A DNA stretch of 64,000 nt. Source: CAVQBP01 sp963848195. Lineage in GTDB: Bacteria; Bacteroidota; Ignavibacteria; Ignavibacteriales; Ignavibacteriaceae. The translations under genes were made by a program, and so were the position numbers. The notes under the pieces are model-generated. The model was not told where the DNA came from, ran no database searches, and was given only the letters and a program-made list of their open reading frames with translations. The stretch spans positions 1 through 64,000 of the forward strand of contig CAWKCY010000016.1 in the NCBI GenBank assembly GCA_963848195.1, read 5' to 3'. Positions 1 through 7,705 of this stretch are shown piece after piece (position 1 is the first letter of the stretch; the number at the start of each line of letters is the position of its first letter).

Positions 1-258
1 TCTGATTTCTGACCTTTGACTTTTGACTCTTTTTTTCCTTCTATACACAATAGTCTGTATAGTCAACTCCGATCTAAAATATTTTCTCGACAAATATTCT
101 ACCGCCTCCATCGGCTTCATCCTTGACCGCAGCATAATAAACTCCCGCTTAATCTTAATATTCCTAAGCCTGGTATGATTGATCAGCCCTTTCCGGTCAA
201 GCACATGAAACTGATTCCTGCTGATAATACCCTTGACAACCGAATAATCATCTATCAC
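1..258 (-). CDS. Hypothetical small basic protein, C-terminus cut by window edge
   Basis: An open frame of 86 codons runs from a GTG at 258 to the window edge without a stop. The GTG overlaps the TGA stop of the upstream nuclease gene (GTGA), a typical translationally coupled junction, so the two are probably co-transcribed. The protein is rich in Arg and Lys. A stretch with E-A-V-E-Y-L-S-R-K-Y-F followed by a Ser/Thr/Ile/Gln segment could be a helix-turn-helix, but I do not recognise the family. The last codons before the edge fall in low-complexity sequence, so the true end may lie close by. Confidence 0.45.
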   Translation of the reverse strand, partial: MIDDYSVVKGIISRNQFHVLDRKGLINHTRLRNIKIKREFIMLRSRMKPMEAVEYLSRKYFRSELTIQTIVYRRKKRVKSQRSEIR

Positions 259-756
259 TTTATCCCCCATATCCCCAGCCTTTTCCTCCTGGCCGTCCGC
301 TTTAGATTCTGAAAAATGTAATAATACTTCATCACCTTTGGATAATGATAAATCCTAACAAGCCCAGCCTTCAGCAATTCCGCCTGCACAAACAAAGAAT
401 CATTACCATGGACATCCAGCACCCATGCATAAGCCAGCAGCCTTCCATGATAATCATAAAGCTCCCTGTCAAAAGTCAGCTTAATAATTTTACCTTCGAT
501 TAAATTTTTAAGGAAAGCTGCAGCAGAATCAGCAAATAAAGAATCCTCAACACTTTTCTTCCGCAGCTCCGGAGCATTAACCCCAACCAGCCTGATATAA
601 TCAGAATCTGCAGTTACAAAAGTATCCCCATCAATAACCCTATCAGCCTTCACCTTAACATGATAATAATAATGCTCCCTTGGAATTAAAAAGGATTGAG
701 CATTAACTATAAGCGTGCTCATAAAAAAAAGTGTAAATGAAAAAATTCTTACTCAT
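255..756 (-). CDS. Secreted staphylococcal-nuclease-like (SNase/TNase) protein, frameshift in the signal peptide
   Basis: The SNase fold family cleaves DNA and RNA using Ca2+. Counting from the ATG at 722, the core shows V-I-D-G-D-T (29-34), I-R-L-V-G-V-N-A-P-E (43-52), D-Y-H-G-R-L-L-A-Y (90-98) and R-L-G-I-W-G near the end, about 155 residues. Arg44, Glu52 and Arg94 align with the catalytic Arg/Glu/Arg. The position of the usual Ca2+-binding Asp40 is Asn49. The ATG at 722 lies inside a hydrophobic stretch with no ribosome site. An ATG at 756, preceded by GAGAAG, gives M-S-K-N-F and a normal signal peptide ending near V-N-A-Q-S if one T is removed from the T6 or T8 run between them. I therefore extend the gene to 756 with a one-base frameshift that may be a sequencing error. 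Confidence 0.8.
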
Positions 757-918
757 AAATACTTCTCTATATTGTATGACTCCCTAATCACGATTGAAAA
801 AATAATCTTAAGAGGATAATAATCGAAGGACATTCTAAGACGGAATTTCTAGAATAGCAGTATAATTAGTTATATTTTTTATATTTGTAATATCTCTTAA
901 CAAATTTTTGAAGTAGCT

Positions 919-1113
919 ATGCACATCGATTTATCACGGGAGAATGCGGACAAAATCCGGAAACTCTCTTATGTCCTGGATTTATCTTCAGCTAAAATCG
1001 TTAACATTTTACTAAATGAATTGAATTACGAAATCTGGAACGAAGACATAGTGATGAGAATGAAAAAAGAAAAAATTGAAATGCTGCGAAACAATCTAAA
1101 GCTGATTAAATAA
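919..1113 (+). CDS. Small protein resembling a ribbon-helix-helix DNA-binding protein
   Basis: The product has 64 residues. The N-terminus M-H-I-D-L-S-R-E-N could form the short beta strand of a ribbon-helix-helix (CopG/Arc) fold, followed by two predicted helices (residues 8-18 and 22-34) with a turn at D-L-S-S-A-K. The rest is charged and Lys-rich. Family assignment is by pattern only. A TATATTTG box at 880-887 fits the TAnnTTTG -7 element used by Bacteroidota, but I see no convincing -33 element. No partner toxin gene is adjacent. It could be an autoregulator or antitoxin remnant of the accessory region. Confidence 0.45.
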   Translation: MHIDLSRENADKIRKLSYVLDLSSAKIVNILLNELNYEIWNEDIVMRMKKEKIEMLRNNLKLIK

Positions 1114-1140
1114 TTGTATAGAGTTACAAACTCTATCTTG

Positions 1141-1181
1141 TCAATTCTGAACGGAACGGAGTGGAGCGAAGAATCTCATGA
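1141..1181 (-). repeat. Solo core of the interspersed TTCACTTCGTTCAGAAT repeat, inverted
   Basis: Read on the minus strand this is TCATGAGATTCTTCGCTCC followed by ...CGTTCAGAATTGA, a variant of the core found inside the MITE-like elements near 26.3, 48.2, 55.1 and 63.0 kb. No terminal inverted repeats are visible here, so it looks like a decayed or partial copy. Confidence 0.6.
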
Positions 1182-1350
1182 TTGAATAACCATCTAAATA
1201 TTGAAATAACCTCATCGAAATTAAAAACGATAAGCTGAACTTAAATAAACATTTTCAGCTTATCCATGTAATACTACCCCCTGCTCGAATAAAATTATTG
1301 ACATTTTACCATCTATTTTTTCAACAGTTTACCTATGATTTAAACCAGCC

Positions 1351-1394
1351 CCACCTCCGCTCCACCTCCGCTCTTCCTCCGCTATACCTCCGCT
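1351..1394 (+). repeat. 11-bp tandem repeat array, four units (consensus CCACCTCCGCT)
   Basis: Four units of exactly 11 bp start at 1351, 1362, 1373 and 1384. The CCTCCGCT half is invariant and the first three bases vary. The array lies about 310 bp upstream of the DUF6266-like gene. Three other arrays in this window share the 11-bp period but not the unit sequence. Confidence 0.9.
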
Positions 1395-1550
1395 CAAAAA
1401 CTACCATCTTATCTTTCCCTTAAATCCGGTATCATCATCATGGCATCCTGCATCCAAATCCGGTATTCATGTCTCTTTCATCATTCTTCTGGCATATCCA
1501 TTCCTTGGAATCTGGAATCTGGTCTCATTCATTCATTCAGTCTTACCATT

Positions 1551-1590
1551 CTTGTAATCTTGTAATCTTGCAATCTTGTAATTTTGTAAT
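1551..1590 (+). repeat. 8-bp tandem repeat, five units (CTTGTAAT)
   Basis: Five consecutive 8-bp units (CTTGTAAT, CTTGTAAT, CTTGCAAT, CTTGTAAT, TTTGTAAT) lie 115 bp upstream of the next gene. It is a simple repeat with no recognisable function; slipped-strand variation in copy number is possible. Confidence 0.85.
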
Positions 1591-1704
1591 CTTTTGACTA
1601 TGTAAAAAAACTACAGTGACAAACAAATCTAAATCCCTTATTGTTGCACCCAGAATGAGCGCTCATTTTTAATTATTCATTCACAATATATAAGGAGTAA
1701 CATA

Positions 1705-2388
1705 ATGGCTCGCGTAAAAGGCTCGGTTCTAGGTAACCTCAGCGGAAGACTGGGAAACCTTGCTGCAAGGACAGTAAACGGAGAAACTATTCTCGCTGCA
1801 CGTCCTTCAAGCTTCAACGTTTCCAATTCACCTGCTGTTGTTGCTGTTAGACAAAAATTCACTGTTTCCACCCAGCTCTCTAAAGTCATTGACAATATCG
1901 ATGATTTGAAAGCTGTCTGGGATAAAGTGAAACAATCCGGTATGTCTGTATTCAATACTTTAGTTCAAAAGAACTTCCAGTATGCAGATACCCAGAGACC
2001 GACTGCCCAAAACATAATCACCCCCGGTGGTTTTAATTTGGGAGTCACCTCTGCTTTAATTGGTGCCGATACCATCACTGTTGATTTACCTGCGCTCAAT
2101 ACACAGGCAAACTTCACAGCTGCTGATAAGGACCTTTCAATTTCAATGATCCTGATCGGATTTGATCCTATTGATGAGAACGATGCATATTACAAAATAA
2201 TGCCGTTCAATTACACAGAGACAGATTACGATCCGGCCCAAACATTGGAAGCAGTTGTAAACCTTGATCAATTCTCCCAGAGCGAATTGGCAAGATACAA
2301 CCAGAAAGTTCTATTAGTAGGTGCAGTAACAAAAGATGCAGACGCAAAGATAGTAAAATACTCAGCCACCTATGGCAACGAATCATAG
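1705..2388 (+). CDS. DUF6266-like protein, copy 1
   Basis: The product has 227 residues and no signal peptide. The first 60 residues follow the pattern of the Bacteroidota family DUF6266: a G-x-L-S-G-R-L-G-N motif, an Arg-Pro at residues 32-33, then S-P-A-V-V-A-V-R-Q-K-F. The function of the family is unknown to me. A paralogue of 228 residues lies at 16098-16784 on the other strand with matching landmarks (G-x-I-N-G-K-L-G-N-M-V, N-I-I-T-P, a closing A-A-V/G-A-V segment). AAGGAG lies upstream of the ATG. The gene ends 9 bases before a strong terminator, so it is probably monocistronic. Its codon composition is richer in G+C than the surrounding repeat region, suggesting it is expressed or recently acquired. 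Confidence 0.6.
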   Translation: MARVKGSVLGNLSGRLGNLAARTVNGETILAARPSSFNVSNSPAVVAVRQKFTVSTQLSKVIDNIDDLKAVWDKVKQSGMSVFNTLVQKNFQYADTQRPTAQNIITPGGFNLGVTSALIGADTITVDLPALNTQANFTAADKDLSISMILIGFDPIDENDAYYKIMPFNYTETDYDPAQTLEAVVNLDQFSQSELARYNQKVLLVGAVTKDADAKIVKYSATYGNES

Positions 2389-2397
2389 TTAGTTCAA

Positions 2398-2434
2398 CTT
2401 CTCCGGGAACAAAGTTTCCGGAGAAGACTTTTTA
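2398..2434 (+). terminator. Rho-independent terminator after the DUF6266-like gene
   Basis: CTTCTCCGGGAA pairs with TTTCCGGAGAAG across a short loop, with one G-T pair, followed by ACTTTTTAA. It begins 10 bases after the stop codon at 2388. Confidence 0.85.
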
Positions 2435-2479
2435 ATCATAATTAATCATAAAAATCATAAAAATCAGCGTTCCATTAAA

Positions 2480-2725
2480 ATGAGTCAAGAAGAAAAAGTA
2501 AAATACTCAATCGACATAATAAAATTTGTCATCTACCTGATAACCCTAATCATAGGCATCCTAGCAGCCTACAACTCCCTCGACAAAAGACTATCCGTAA
2601 TCGAAACCGAAATGCAATACAAAGTAGACATCGGAAAGCTCTTAGAAAAGCTTGATATGGTAAAAATAGAAATCAACACAAAGATCGAAACCGAAATCCG
2701 GAAAATCACACCACAAAGAAAATAG
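2480..2725 (+). CDS. Small single-pass membrane protein with a C-terminal coiled coil
   Basis: The product has 81 residues. Residues 12-30 form one hydrophobic membrane segment (I-K-F-V-I-Y-L-I-T-L-I-I-G-I-L-A-A-Y). Residues 32-78 are charged and heptad-like, rich in Lys, Glu and Ile, consistent with a coiled coil. This layout is common in phage- or plasmid-encoded accessory proteins, but I cannot name a family. It has no visible Shine-Dalgarno sequence and follows the terminator of the previous gene, so it needs its own promoter. Confidence 0.5.
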   Translation: MSQEEKVKYSIDIIKFVIYLITLIIGILAAYNSLDKRLSVIETEMQYKVDIGKLLEKLDMVKIEINTKIETEIRKITPQRK

Positions 2726-3006
2726 TTTATATCAACTTAATACTTTATTAAATAATACTATATTTTGATATTCAATCGATATTTCCACATGATTGTTGCT
2801 AAACCTTTGAGAATACTTATCTTTCAAAACCTATTATCAAATTTTTTATATATTATCAAATTTTTAATAATTAATCTTTCCTAAGTTTATTCCTAACTCA
2901 AATAAAATGTATTTTTAAATTGGAATAAAAATTGTGCATTTCAAAATTAGAAGTTAATTGATATTTTTAGGCATAAATGAGGTAATTATAACTAAATAAT
3001 TATTCA

Positions 3007-3484
3007 ATGAAATTAAACTCTTTTTATCTTATACTTATTTTTATTTAATGTTCTGCTTTATGAACCTATAAATTGTAATTCTTCTCTAATTGAACCACCA
3101 ATCGATAATAATCTTTTAACCAATGGCAGTTTTGAAATTAATGATCTCCTACTCTCAATGGATGGCAATTTGGAAATAAGCAATTAGCTAATTTGGTTAA
3201 TGAAGCACCTTCAGGAGGAATACATGATTGGGAAGGCTAACTCAATTTGACTTGGAGACAAAGAAGTTGTTAAGTTTGATGCCGATCCCGTGCATTCATT
3301 CAATTGTCGGCATCTCCAGAAACATGTAGGAAATTTAAAAGCAGAAGGACCTGATAGAAAAATATTACCACTGGAAAGCTTTATAGCGAATATATAAAAA
3401 GTATGGCACATTGATCCTCTGAAGAATCGAATATTCAGTGATGAATACCATTTAAAATATTCGCAGATAAATAACTATGGGTTA
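3007..3484 (+). pseudogene. Degraded lipoprotein gene with an N-L-L-T-N-G-S-F-E motif
   Basis: An ATG at 3007 opens a signal-like peptide (M-K-L-N-S-F-Y-L-I-L-I-F-I) that meets a stop within 13 codons. In a shifted frame a Cys-Asn-Ser-Ser follows, then the text D-N-N-L-L-T-N-G-S-F-E-I-N-D, the usual opening of secreted carbohydrate-binding-like domains. Further recognisable pieces (N-E-A-P-S-G-G-I-H-D-W-E) continue in yet another frame, with several stops. At least three lesions are needed to explain the reading, more than sequencing error alone would give. I call it a decayed secreted or lipoprotein gene; the right boundary is approximate. Confidence 0.55.
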
Positions 3485-3601
3485 TCCTTTCCTCGCCTAT
3501 AACTGAAATTATACCATTCCAGCAATTATTCAATCTCGTAAAATTCGAGAAAATTTCAGATTGATAAAAGAATATGTAAAGATTTATCAATTATATTTCT
3601 A

Positions 3602-4042
3602 ATGTTAATTATACTTCCTTCCTGTAAAAATACACCAACAAATCCAATACAATATAATCTCAGTATGGAAATCATTTCGTATCAAGCTGCTCCAACTATT
3701 GTAGATTCAAATTTGTGCTGCCTAAAATTGTTTGTCGAATGGAATAAATTAAGCTGGAGAGATACATTGAAAGCTGATAGCCTTGCACAATGGTTTGCTA
3801 AATCTCAATATCCCATTACTGATATGTGGTTTCCTAATGTTGACACGCGTTGTCTTAATCCAATTAATACAGAAAATATTGTGACTCTAAAATTAGCACG
3901 ACCAGATTCCACTCTTAAATCTCTAGGTTATTCTTCAACGACTTCAGTAGTTAGTGCATGTTTTCCATCTATCGCCATTATATATTTACAAGAGTTAAGG
4001 GTGGTACATAAAGCACTGTCGATATTTAATGAGTACGGTTAA
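3602..4042 (+). CDS. Hypothetical lipoprotein, start uncertain
   Basis: The frame encodes 146 residues from the ATG at 3602. The sequence M-L-I-I-L-P-S-C puts a lipobox Cys at residue 8, too close to the start for a working signal peptide. Reading upstream in frame gives K-R-I-C-K-D-L-S-I-I-F-L before that Met, a perfectly normal n-region and h-region, but no ATG, GTG or TTG is in frame there. The start codon has therefore been lost or is a rare ATA/ATT. The body has no family motif I know. The final residues (V-V-H-K-A-L-S-I-F-N-E-Y-G) may belong to an altered frame. It sits directly after a decayed lipoprotein gene and may be decaying too. Confidence 0.4.
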   Translation: MLIILPSCKNTPTNPIQYNLSMEIISYQAAPTIVDSNLCCLKLFVEWNKLSWRDTLKADSLAQWFAKSQYPITDMWFPNVDTRCLNPINTENIVTLKLARPDSTLKSLGYSSTTSVVSACFPSIAIIYLQELRVVHKALSIFNEYG

Positions 4043-4067
4043 AACTTTTTCTTTAGTTTGTACCTAA

Positions 4068-4740
4068 TTCCAGTAACCCAACTCTATAAATCCTTACGAA
4101 ATAGCGTAGGTTTTCGGCCATTTTTTCCTTTCTAAGCTCCCTTTTTTATATTGAGCCACCATTTATCCCTACTTTTCAAAAAACATCCCTTAAAAGCGAT
4201 TTTCTCATATTACTTAACATCTGCAGTCCAATCAAAAATTAATTGTGCCCCTATATTAGAATACATTACTATTCCTTTCCAATAATACGGGCACAAATAA
4301 TTTTTTTTCTTCTCAATAAATCAAAACATTGGCATTGGCAAAAAAAACTTTGCTTAATCTTTATATTCCTTTAATTATTGATTAAGCAAAGCTTTTTTAA
4401 CAAACATTCCCTGATCATTCTGTCGATTTATAATTATCACCTAATATGAAACATTCTATCAATTTATCATCAATAAACTTAACCTTGGCATCCTCAATAA
4501 ATCCTTTCATAAACATTCTATCCATTCAAATTACATTGACGCTCAGGCACACTTTTTTAATAGCTGTCATACTTTTTGAAATGTACCCTTTAGTTTCGCT
4601 CCGTTGTTACTGGAATAATTTAACAACTCCGCTCAACACAGGGTACGACAAAAAGATATGCCAGCTAAATCAAAAAGATGTGCCTTCGCTGCGTGGATTA
4701 CAGTACCTGTGTAGTTCTATCTTTTTATAATTATCACTTG
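4068..4740 (+). repeat. ~670 bp direct duplication, left copy
   Basis: This block matches 7017-7686 in the same orientation. The offset is a constant 2947 bases from the GAAATAGCGTAGG text through the hairpin unit to ACATTGACGCTCAGG, so there are no net indels over more than 450 bases; a one-base insertion appears near 4640. The copies differ by scattered substitutions. The two copies bracket the 5918-6493 gene. Confidence 0.85.
4234..4398 (+). repeat. Double-hairpin unit, copy 1
   Basis: Hairpin 1 (4234-4305) pairs AAAAATTAATTGTGCCC with GGGCACAAATAATTTTT across a ~38 base loop. Hairpin 2 (4341-4398) pairs CTTTGCTTAATC with GATTAAGCAAAG and is flanked by A-rich and T-rich runs, so it would work as a bidirectional terminator. 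Both lie in the order seen in copies 2-5. Confidence 0.85.
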
Positions 4741-4928
4741 ACCTTGGCAATTCTATCCATTTATCATCATTAAACTGAACCTTGGCATTCTCAGTAAATC
4801 ATTTTATAAAATATTCTATCGATTTACGATCATACATCTTAACCTTGCCGCTCCTCCGTGGGCATTTTCGGTAATGAATCATTATACATTTATATATCCT
4901 ACTTTTTAAAAGTATCTGAAGTCCTATC

Positions 4929-5096
4929 AAAAAATTAATTGTGCCCCCTATTGGAGCAAATTACTATTCCTTATCAAATAAATCGGGCACAAATAATTTT
5001 TCTATTCTGCTCAATAAGTCGTAACATTAGCATTGGTAAAAAAAACTTTGCTTAATCTTTATATTCCGTTAACTATTGATTAAGCAAAGCTTTTTT
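4929..5096 (+). repeat. Double-hairpin unit, copy 2
   Basis: Hairpin 1 spans about 4929-5001 (GTGCCC with GGGCAC). Hairpin 2 spans about 5038-5096 with the same 12-bp stem as copy 1. The loop text of hairpin 1 resembles copy 3 (TTGGAGCAAATTACTATTCC). Confidence 0.85.
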
Positions 5097-5243
5097 AACA
5101 AACATTCCCTGAACATTCTGTCAATTTATAATCGTCACTCACCATGAGACATTCTATCAAATATACCATCAGTGAACTGAACCCTGGCATTGCCAATAAA
5201 TCCTTTTATAATCTTTCTATCGATTGTTCGTTTTATTTCCGGT

Positions 5244-5285
5244 TCAATCAAAATATTAATTGTGCTTTCATATAAGAATCATAAC
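5244..5285 (+). repeat. Truncated double-hairpin unit
   Basis: Only the left arm of hairpin 1 (ATATTAATTGTGC followed by TTTCATATAAGAATC) is present. The complementary GCACAA arm and hairpin 2 are missing. Confidence 0.5.
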
Positions 5286-5630
5286 CATTCATCCCCATTT
5301 TTTCTTTTGATGATTACAATTATAAACATTGGTAACAAATCATTAACCCACTCAACATAAACAAGAACATCAGTTCATCTTGACATTGTCAGCCAGATTT
5401 ACATAAGGGAAATTATAGTACATAATAACCATCTTTACTAATATTTGACATTCTATCTATGTCCTATAATTTGACCTTATGTAAACTCGGCACAATTTAT
5501 TATCAGTTCATCATCGCTCCATTCCAGCGGCTCGTTCCTCGACACGCCTCCATTCCGCTTACATTGGTAAAAGACATCATGGGAACGATCATTATCCATC
5601 CTATCATTTAATTGTCAATTTATCATCGCA

Positions 5631-5668
5631 CCAATTGGGGCGTCCCTTCGGGAACAGACCCAATTGGT
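5631..5668 (+). repeat. Hairpin with TTCG loop
   Basis: ACCAATTGGG pairs with CCCAATTGGT, and an inner GTCCC/GGGAAC pairing closes a TTCG tetraloop. No T-run follows, so it is not a standard terminator. It lies within the noncoding repeat zone. Confidence 0.6.
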
Positions 5669-5745
5669 ACTTATATTTGTAAAAAACACTATAATCACTT
5701 AACATAAATCATTGATGCATACACTGGTCAGCACCTCAAACCATC

Positions 5746-5784
5746 GAAAAGAAAAAAGAAGAAAAGCTTAAAAACGTACAGCCC
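5746..5784 (+). repeat. Partial copy of the 8.1 kb inverted-repeat arm
   Basis: The text GAAAAAAGAAGAAAAGCTT followed by ACGTACAGCCCC matches the left arm of the long inverted repeat at 8055-8262. The opposite arm is not seen here. It lies about 130 bases upstream of the gene at 5918. Confidence 0.6.
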
Positions 5785-5917
5785 CTTTCAATCATATCCC
5801 TAAAAAATATAATAAGCTCTGAAACTTTTATTACAGTCATTAAGTAAATAGTAGTAGGATTTAAGAAAGAAGTGAACCTGAAAAACACCGACTGTATTTC
5901 ATCAACTAAAATAAATT

Positions 5918-6493
5918 ATGGCAAGTAAACTTTTATCATTCATAATAATATTATGCATATCTTATTCTCATGCGACTTACTCACAAAAAGCTGAAGCCTA
6001 TCTAACATCAAACTCTGATTTATTGATAATTGGTACAGTCAATGATATGAAAGACACTCCAGAACCTGCATCCGAAATGTTCCATTCTCTTGTTACCATT
6101 CAAATTGATAATATCTTAAAAGGTAAAATAAATACTAAAAGTTTAATAATTAGATTACAATATGGACCGGTTATAGATAGTATTAATGGAGGATATGGAA
6201 TTGCGGTATCCATAGAACCACAATTTACAATCAAGGAAAAAGTTGTTTTATTTTTAAAAAATAAAGAGAAAGAACCATTTCTTAATTCTCCATATGTTAA
6301 AAAATCCTTTAAGACTTTTGATGGAAATAGCTCAATATCTGATTTACCTGTCAATACCTACTGGATTTCAGGTAACCGGGTTTTTGAAGTTAAGAATGGT
6401 GCTGTTAATTATTATGGAAAACTTTATACATTACATGAATTTATAAAAAGCATCACTAAATCCGAAAAATATTTCAATAATAATAAATTATAA
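5918..6493 (+). CDS. Exported hypothetical protein
   Basis: The product has 191 residues. Residues 1-22 form a signal peptide (M-A-S-K-L-L-S-F-I-I-I-L-C-I-S-Y-S-H-A) with cleavage likely near A-T-Y-S. The mature part opens with S-N-S-D-L-L-I-I-G-T-V and contains H-S-L-V-T-I-Q-I-D-N-I-L-K-G-K and E-K-V-V-L-F-L-K, suggesting a small beta-rich secreted domain. I do not know the family. It is the only intact-looking gene inside the repeat zone and is bracketed by the two ~670 bp duplicates. No Shine-Dalgarno sequence is visible. Confidence 0.6.
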   Translation: MASKLLSFIIILCISYSHATYSQKAEAYLTSNSDLLIIGTVNDMKDTPEPASEMFHSLVTIQIDNILKGKINTKSLIIRLQYGPVIDSINGGYGIAVSIEPQFTIKEKVVLFLKNKEKEPFLNSPYVKKSFKTFDGNSSISDLPVNTYWISGNRVFEVKNGAVNYYGKLYTLHEFIKSITKSEKYFNNNKL

Positions 6494-6536
6494 ATATTAG
6501 TGTTAATTAAATGATTCTGACCTGTTCAGTCCTATC

Positions 6537-6703
6537 AAAAATTAATTGTGCCCCCATATTGGAGCAAATTACTATTCCTTATCAATAAATCGGGCACAAA
6601 TAATTTTTATTATCTTCTCAATAAATCAAAACATTGGCATTGGCAAAAAAAACTTTGCTTAATCTTTATATGTTTTTAATTATTGATTAAGCAAAGCTTT
6701 TTT
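6537..6703 (+). repeat. Double-hairpin unit, copy 3
   Basis: Hairpin 1 spans 6537-6608 (GTGCCC with GGGCAC) and hairpin 2 spans 6645-6703 (CTTTGCTTAATC with GATTAAGCAAAG). It begins about 45 bases after the stop of the 5918-6493 gene and could serve as its terminator. Confidence 0.85.
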
Positions 6704-7016
6704 AACAAACCTACCTAATAATTCCGTCAATTTATAATTATCACCCAACATGATCATTCTACCGATTTATCATCAACAATCTGAAAATGGGCATTTTCAG
6801 TAAATCTTTTCATAAACTTTCTATCCGTTCAAATTTATGATCATACAACTGAACCTTGCCGCTCCTCCGGGGCCTAATAAGCGATTTAATCTGTAAAGAT
6901 ATAAAATTTTTCCTCTTCAAAACCTTACTGCGTTCAAAATCTGTTTACCTCTCTGTAAACCTTGGCATTTTCAATAAAATCTTTTCCAAACTTTCTGCCA
7001 ATTTGTACTGAATTCC

Positions 7017-7686
7017 ATTAACCCAACTCTAAAATTCATTACGAAATAGCGTAGGTTTTCGGCCATTTTTTCATTTCTAAGCCCTCTTTTTTATATCAAG
7101 CCACCATTTATCCCTACTTTTCTGAAATCATCCCTTAGAATCGAATTTCTCATATTACTTAACATCTGCAGTCCTATCAAAAATTAATTGTGCCCTTCAT
7201 ATTGAAATAAATTACTATTCCTTCATCAATAAAACGGCACAAATAATTTTTTTATCTGCTCAATAAATCATAACATTGGCATTGGCAAAAAAAACTTTGC
7301 TTAATCTTTATATTCCTTTAATTATTGATTAAGCAAAGCTTTTTTAACAAACATTCCCTGATCATTCTGTCAATTTATAATCATCACTCAACATGACACA
7401 TTCTATCAATTTATCATCATTAAACTTAACCTTGGCATTCTCAATAAATCCTTTCATAAACTTTCTATCCATTCAAATTACATTGACGCTCAGGCACACT
7501 TTTTTAATAGCTGTCATACTTTTTGAAATGTACCCTTTAGTTTCGCTCCGTTGTTACTTGAATAATTTAACAACTCCGCTCAACAACAGGGTACGACAAA
7601 AAGATATGCCAGCTAAATCAAAAAGATGTGCCTTCGCTGCGTGGATTACATTCCCTGTGCAGTTCTATCTTAGTATAATTATCACT
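7017..7686 (+). repeat. ~670 bp direct duplication, right copy
   Basis: It is the partner of 4068-4740 and starts with AACCCAACTCTAAAATTCAT before GAAATAGCGTAGG. It contains double-hairpin unit 4 and ends in TATAATTATCACTT. The copies lie 2947 bases apart. Confidence 0.85.
7179..7346 (+). repeat. Double-hairpin unit, copy 4
   Basis: Hairpin 1 spans about 7179-7253 and pairs GTGCC with GGCAC; one G of the right arm is lost compared with copy 1. Hairpin 2 spans about 7287-7346 with the conserved 12-bp stem. Confidence 0.85.
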
Positions 7687-7705
7687 TAACATCTGCAATT
7701 CTATC

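Larger units (their letters stand above)
1114..1704. other. Intergenic region with several simple repeats, no gene
   Basis: No credible coding frame is visible over 590 bases. The stretch contains an inverted copy of the interspersed TTC-ACTTCGTTCAGAAT core (1141-1181), an 11-bp tandem array (1351-1394), short GGAATCT and CATT repeats around 1510-1540, and an 8-bp tandem array (1551-1590). An AAGGAG ribosome site for the next gene lies just upstream of 1705. Confidence 0.7.
4043..5917. other. Repeat-dominated noncoding stretch, left part
   Basis: About 1.9 kb contains no gene I can support. It holds the left copy of a ~670 bp duplication, two full double-hairpin units (4220-4440 and 4915-5110), a half unit near 5244, several copies of a degenerate ~60 bp text containing CCTTGGCATTCTCAATAAAT, a TTCG-loop hairpin at 5631-5668 and a partial copy of the 8.1 kb inverted repeat at 5746-5784. 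Confidence 0.7.

Noticed and set aside
1677..1955. Minus-strand frame antisense to the DUF6266-like gene
   Set aside because: It is a shadow of a gene with a good ribosome site, paralogue support and terminator on the plus strand.
4446..4730. A plus-strand frame of 94 codons and its partner at 7393-7689 (98 codons) with shared peptide text
   Set aside because: They lie in the duplicated noncoding block, lack ribosome sites and look like normal proteins in neither composition nor homology; the shared text is explained by the DNA duplication.
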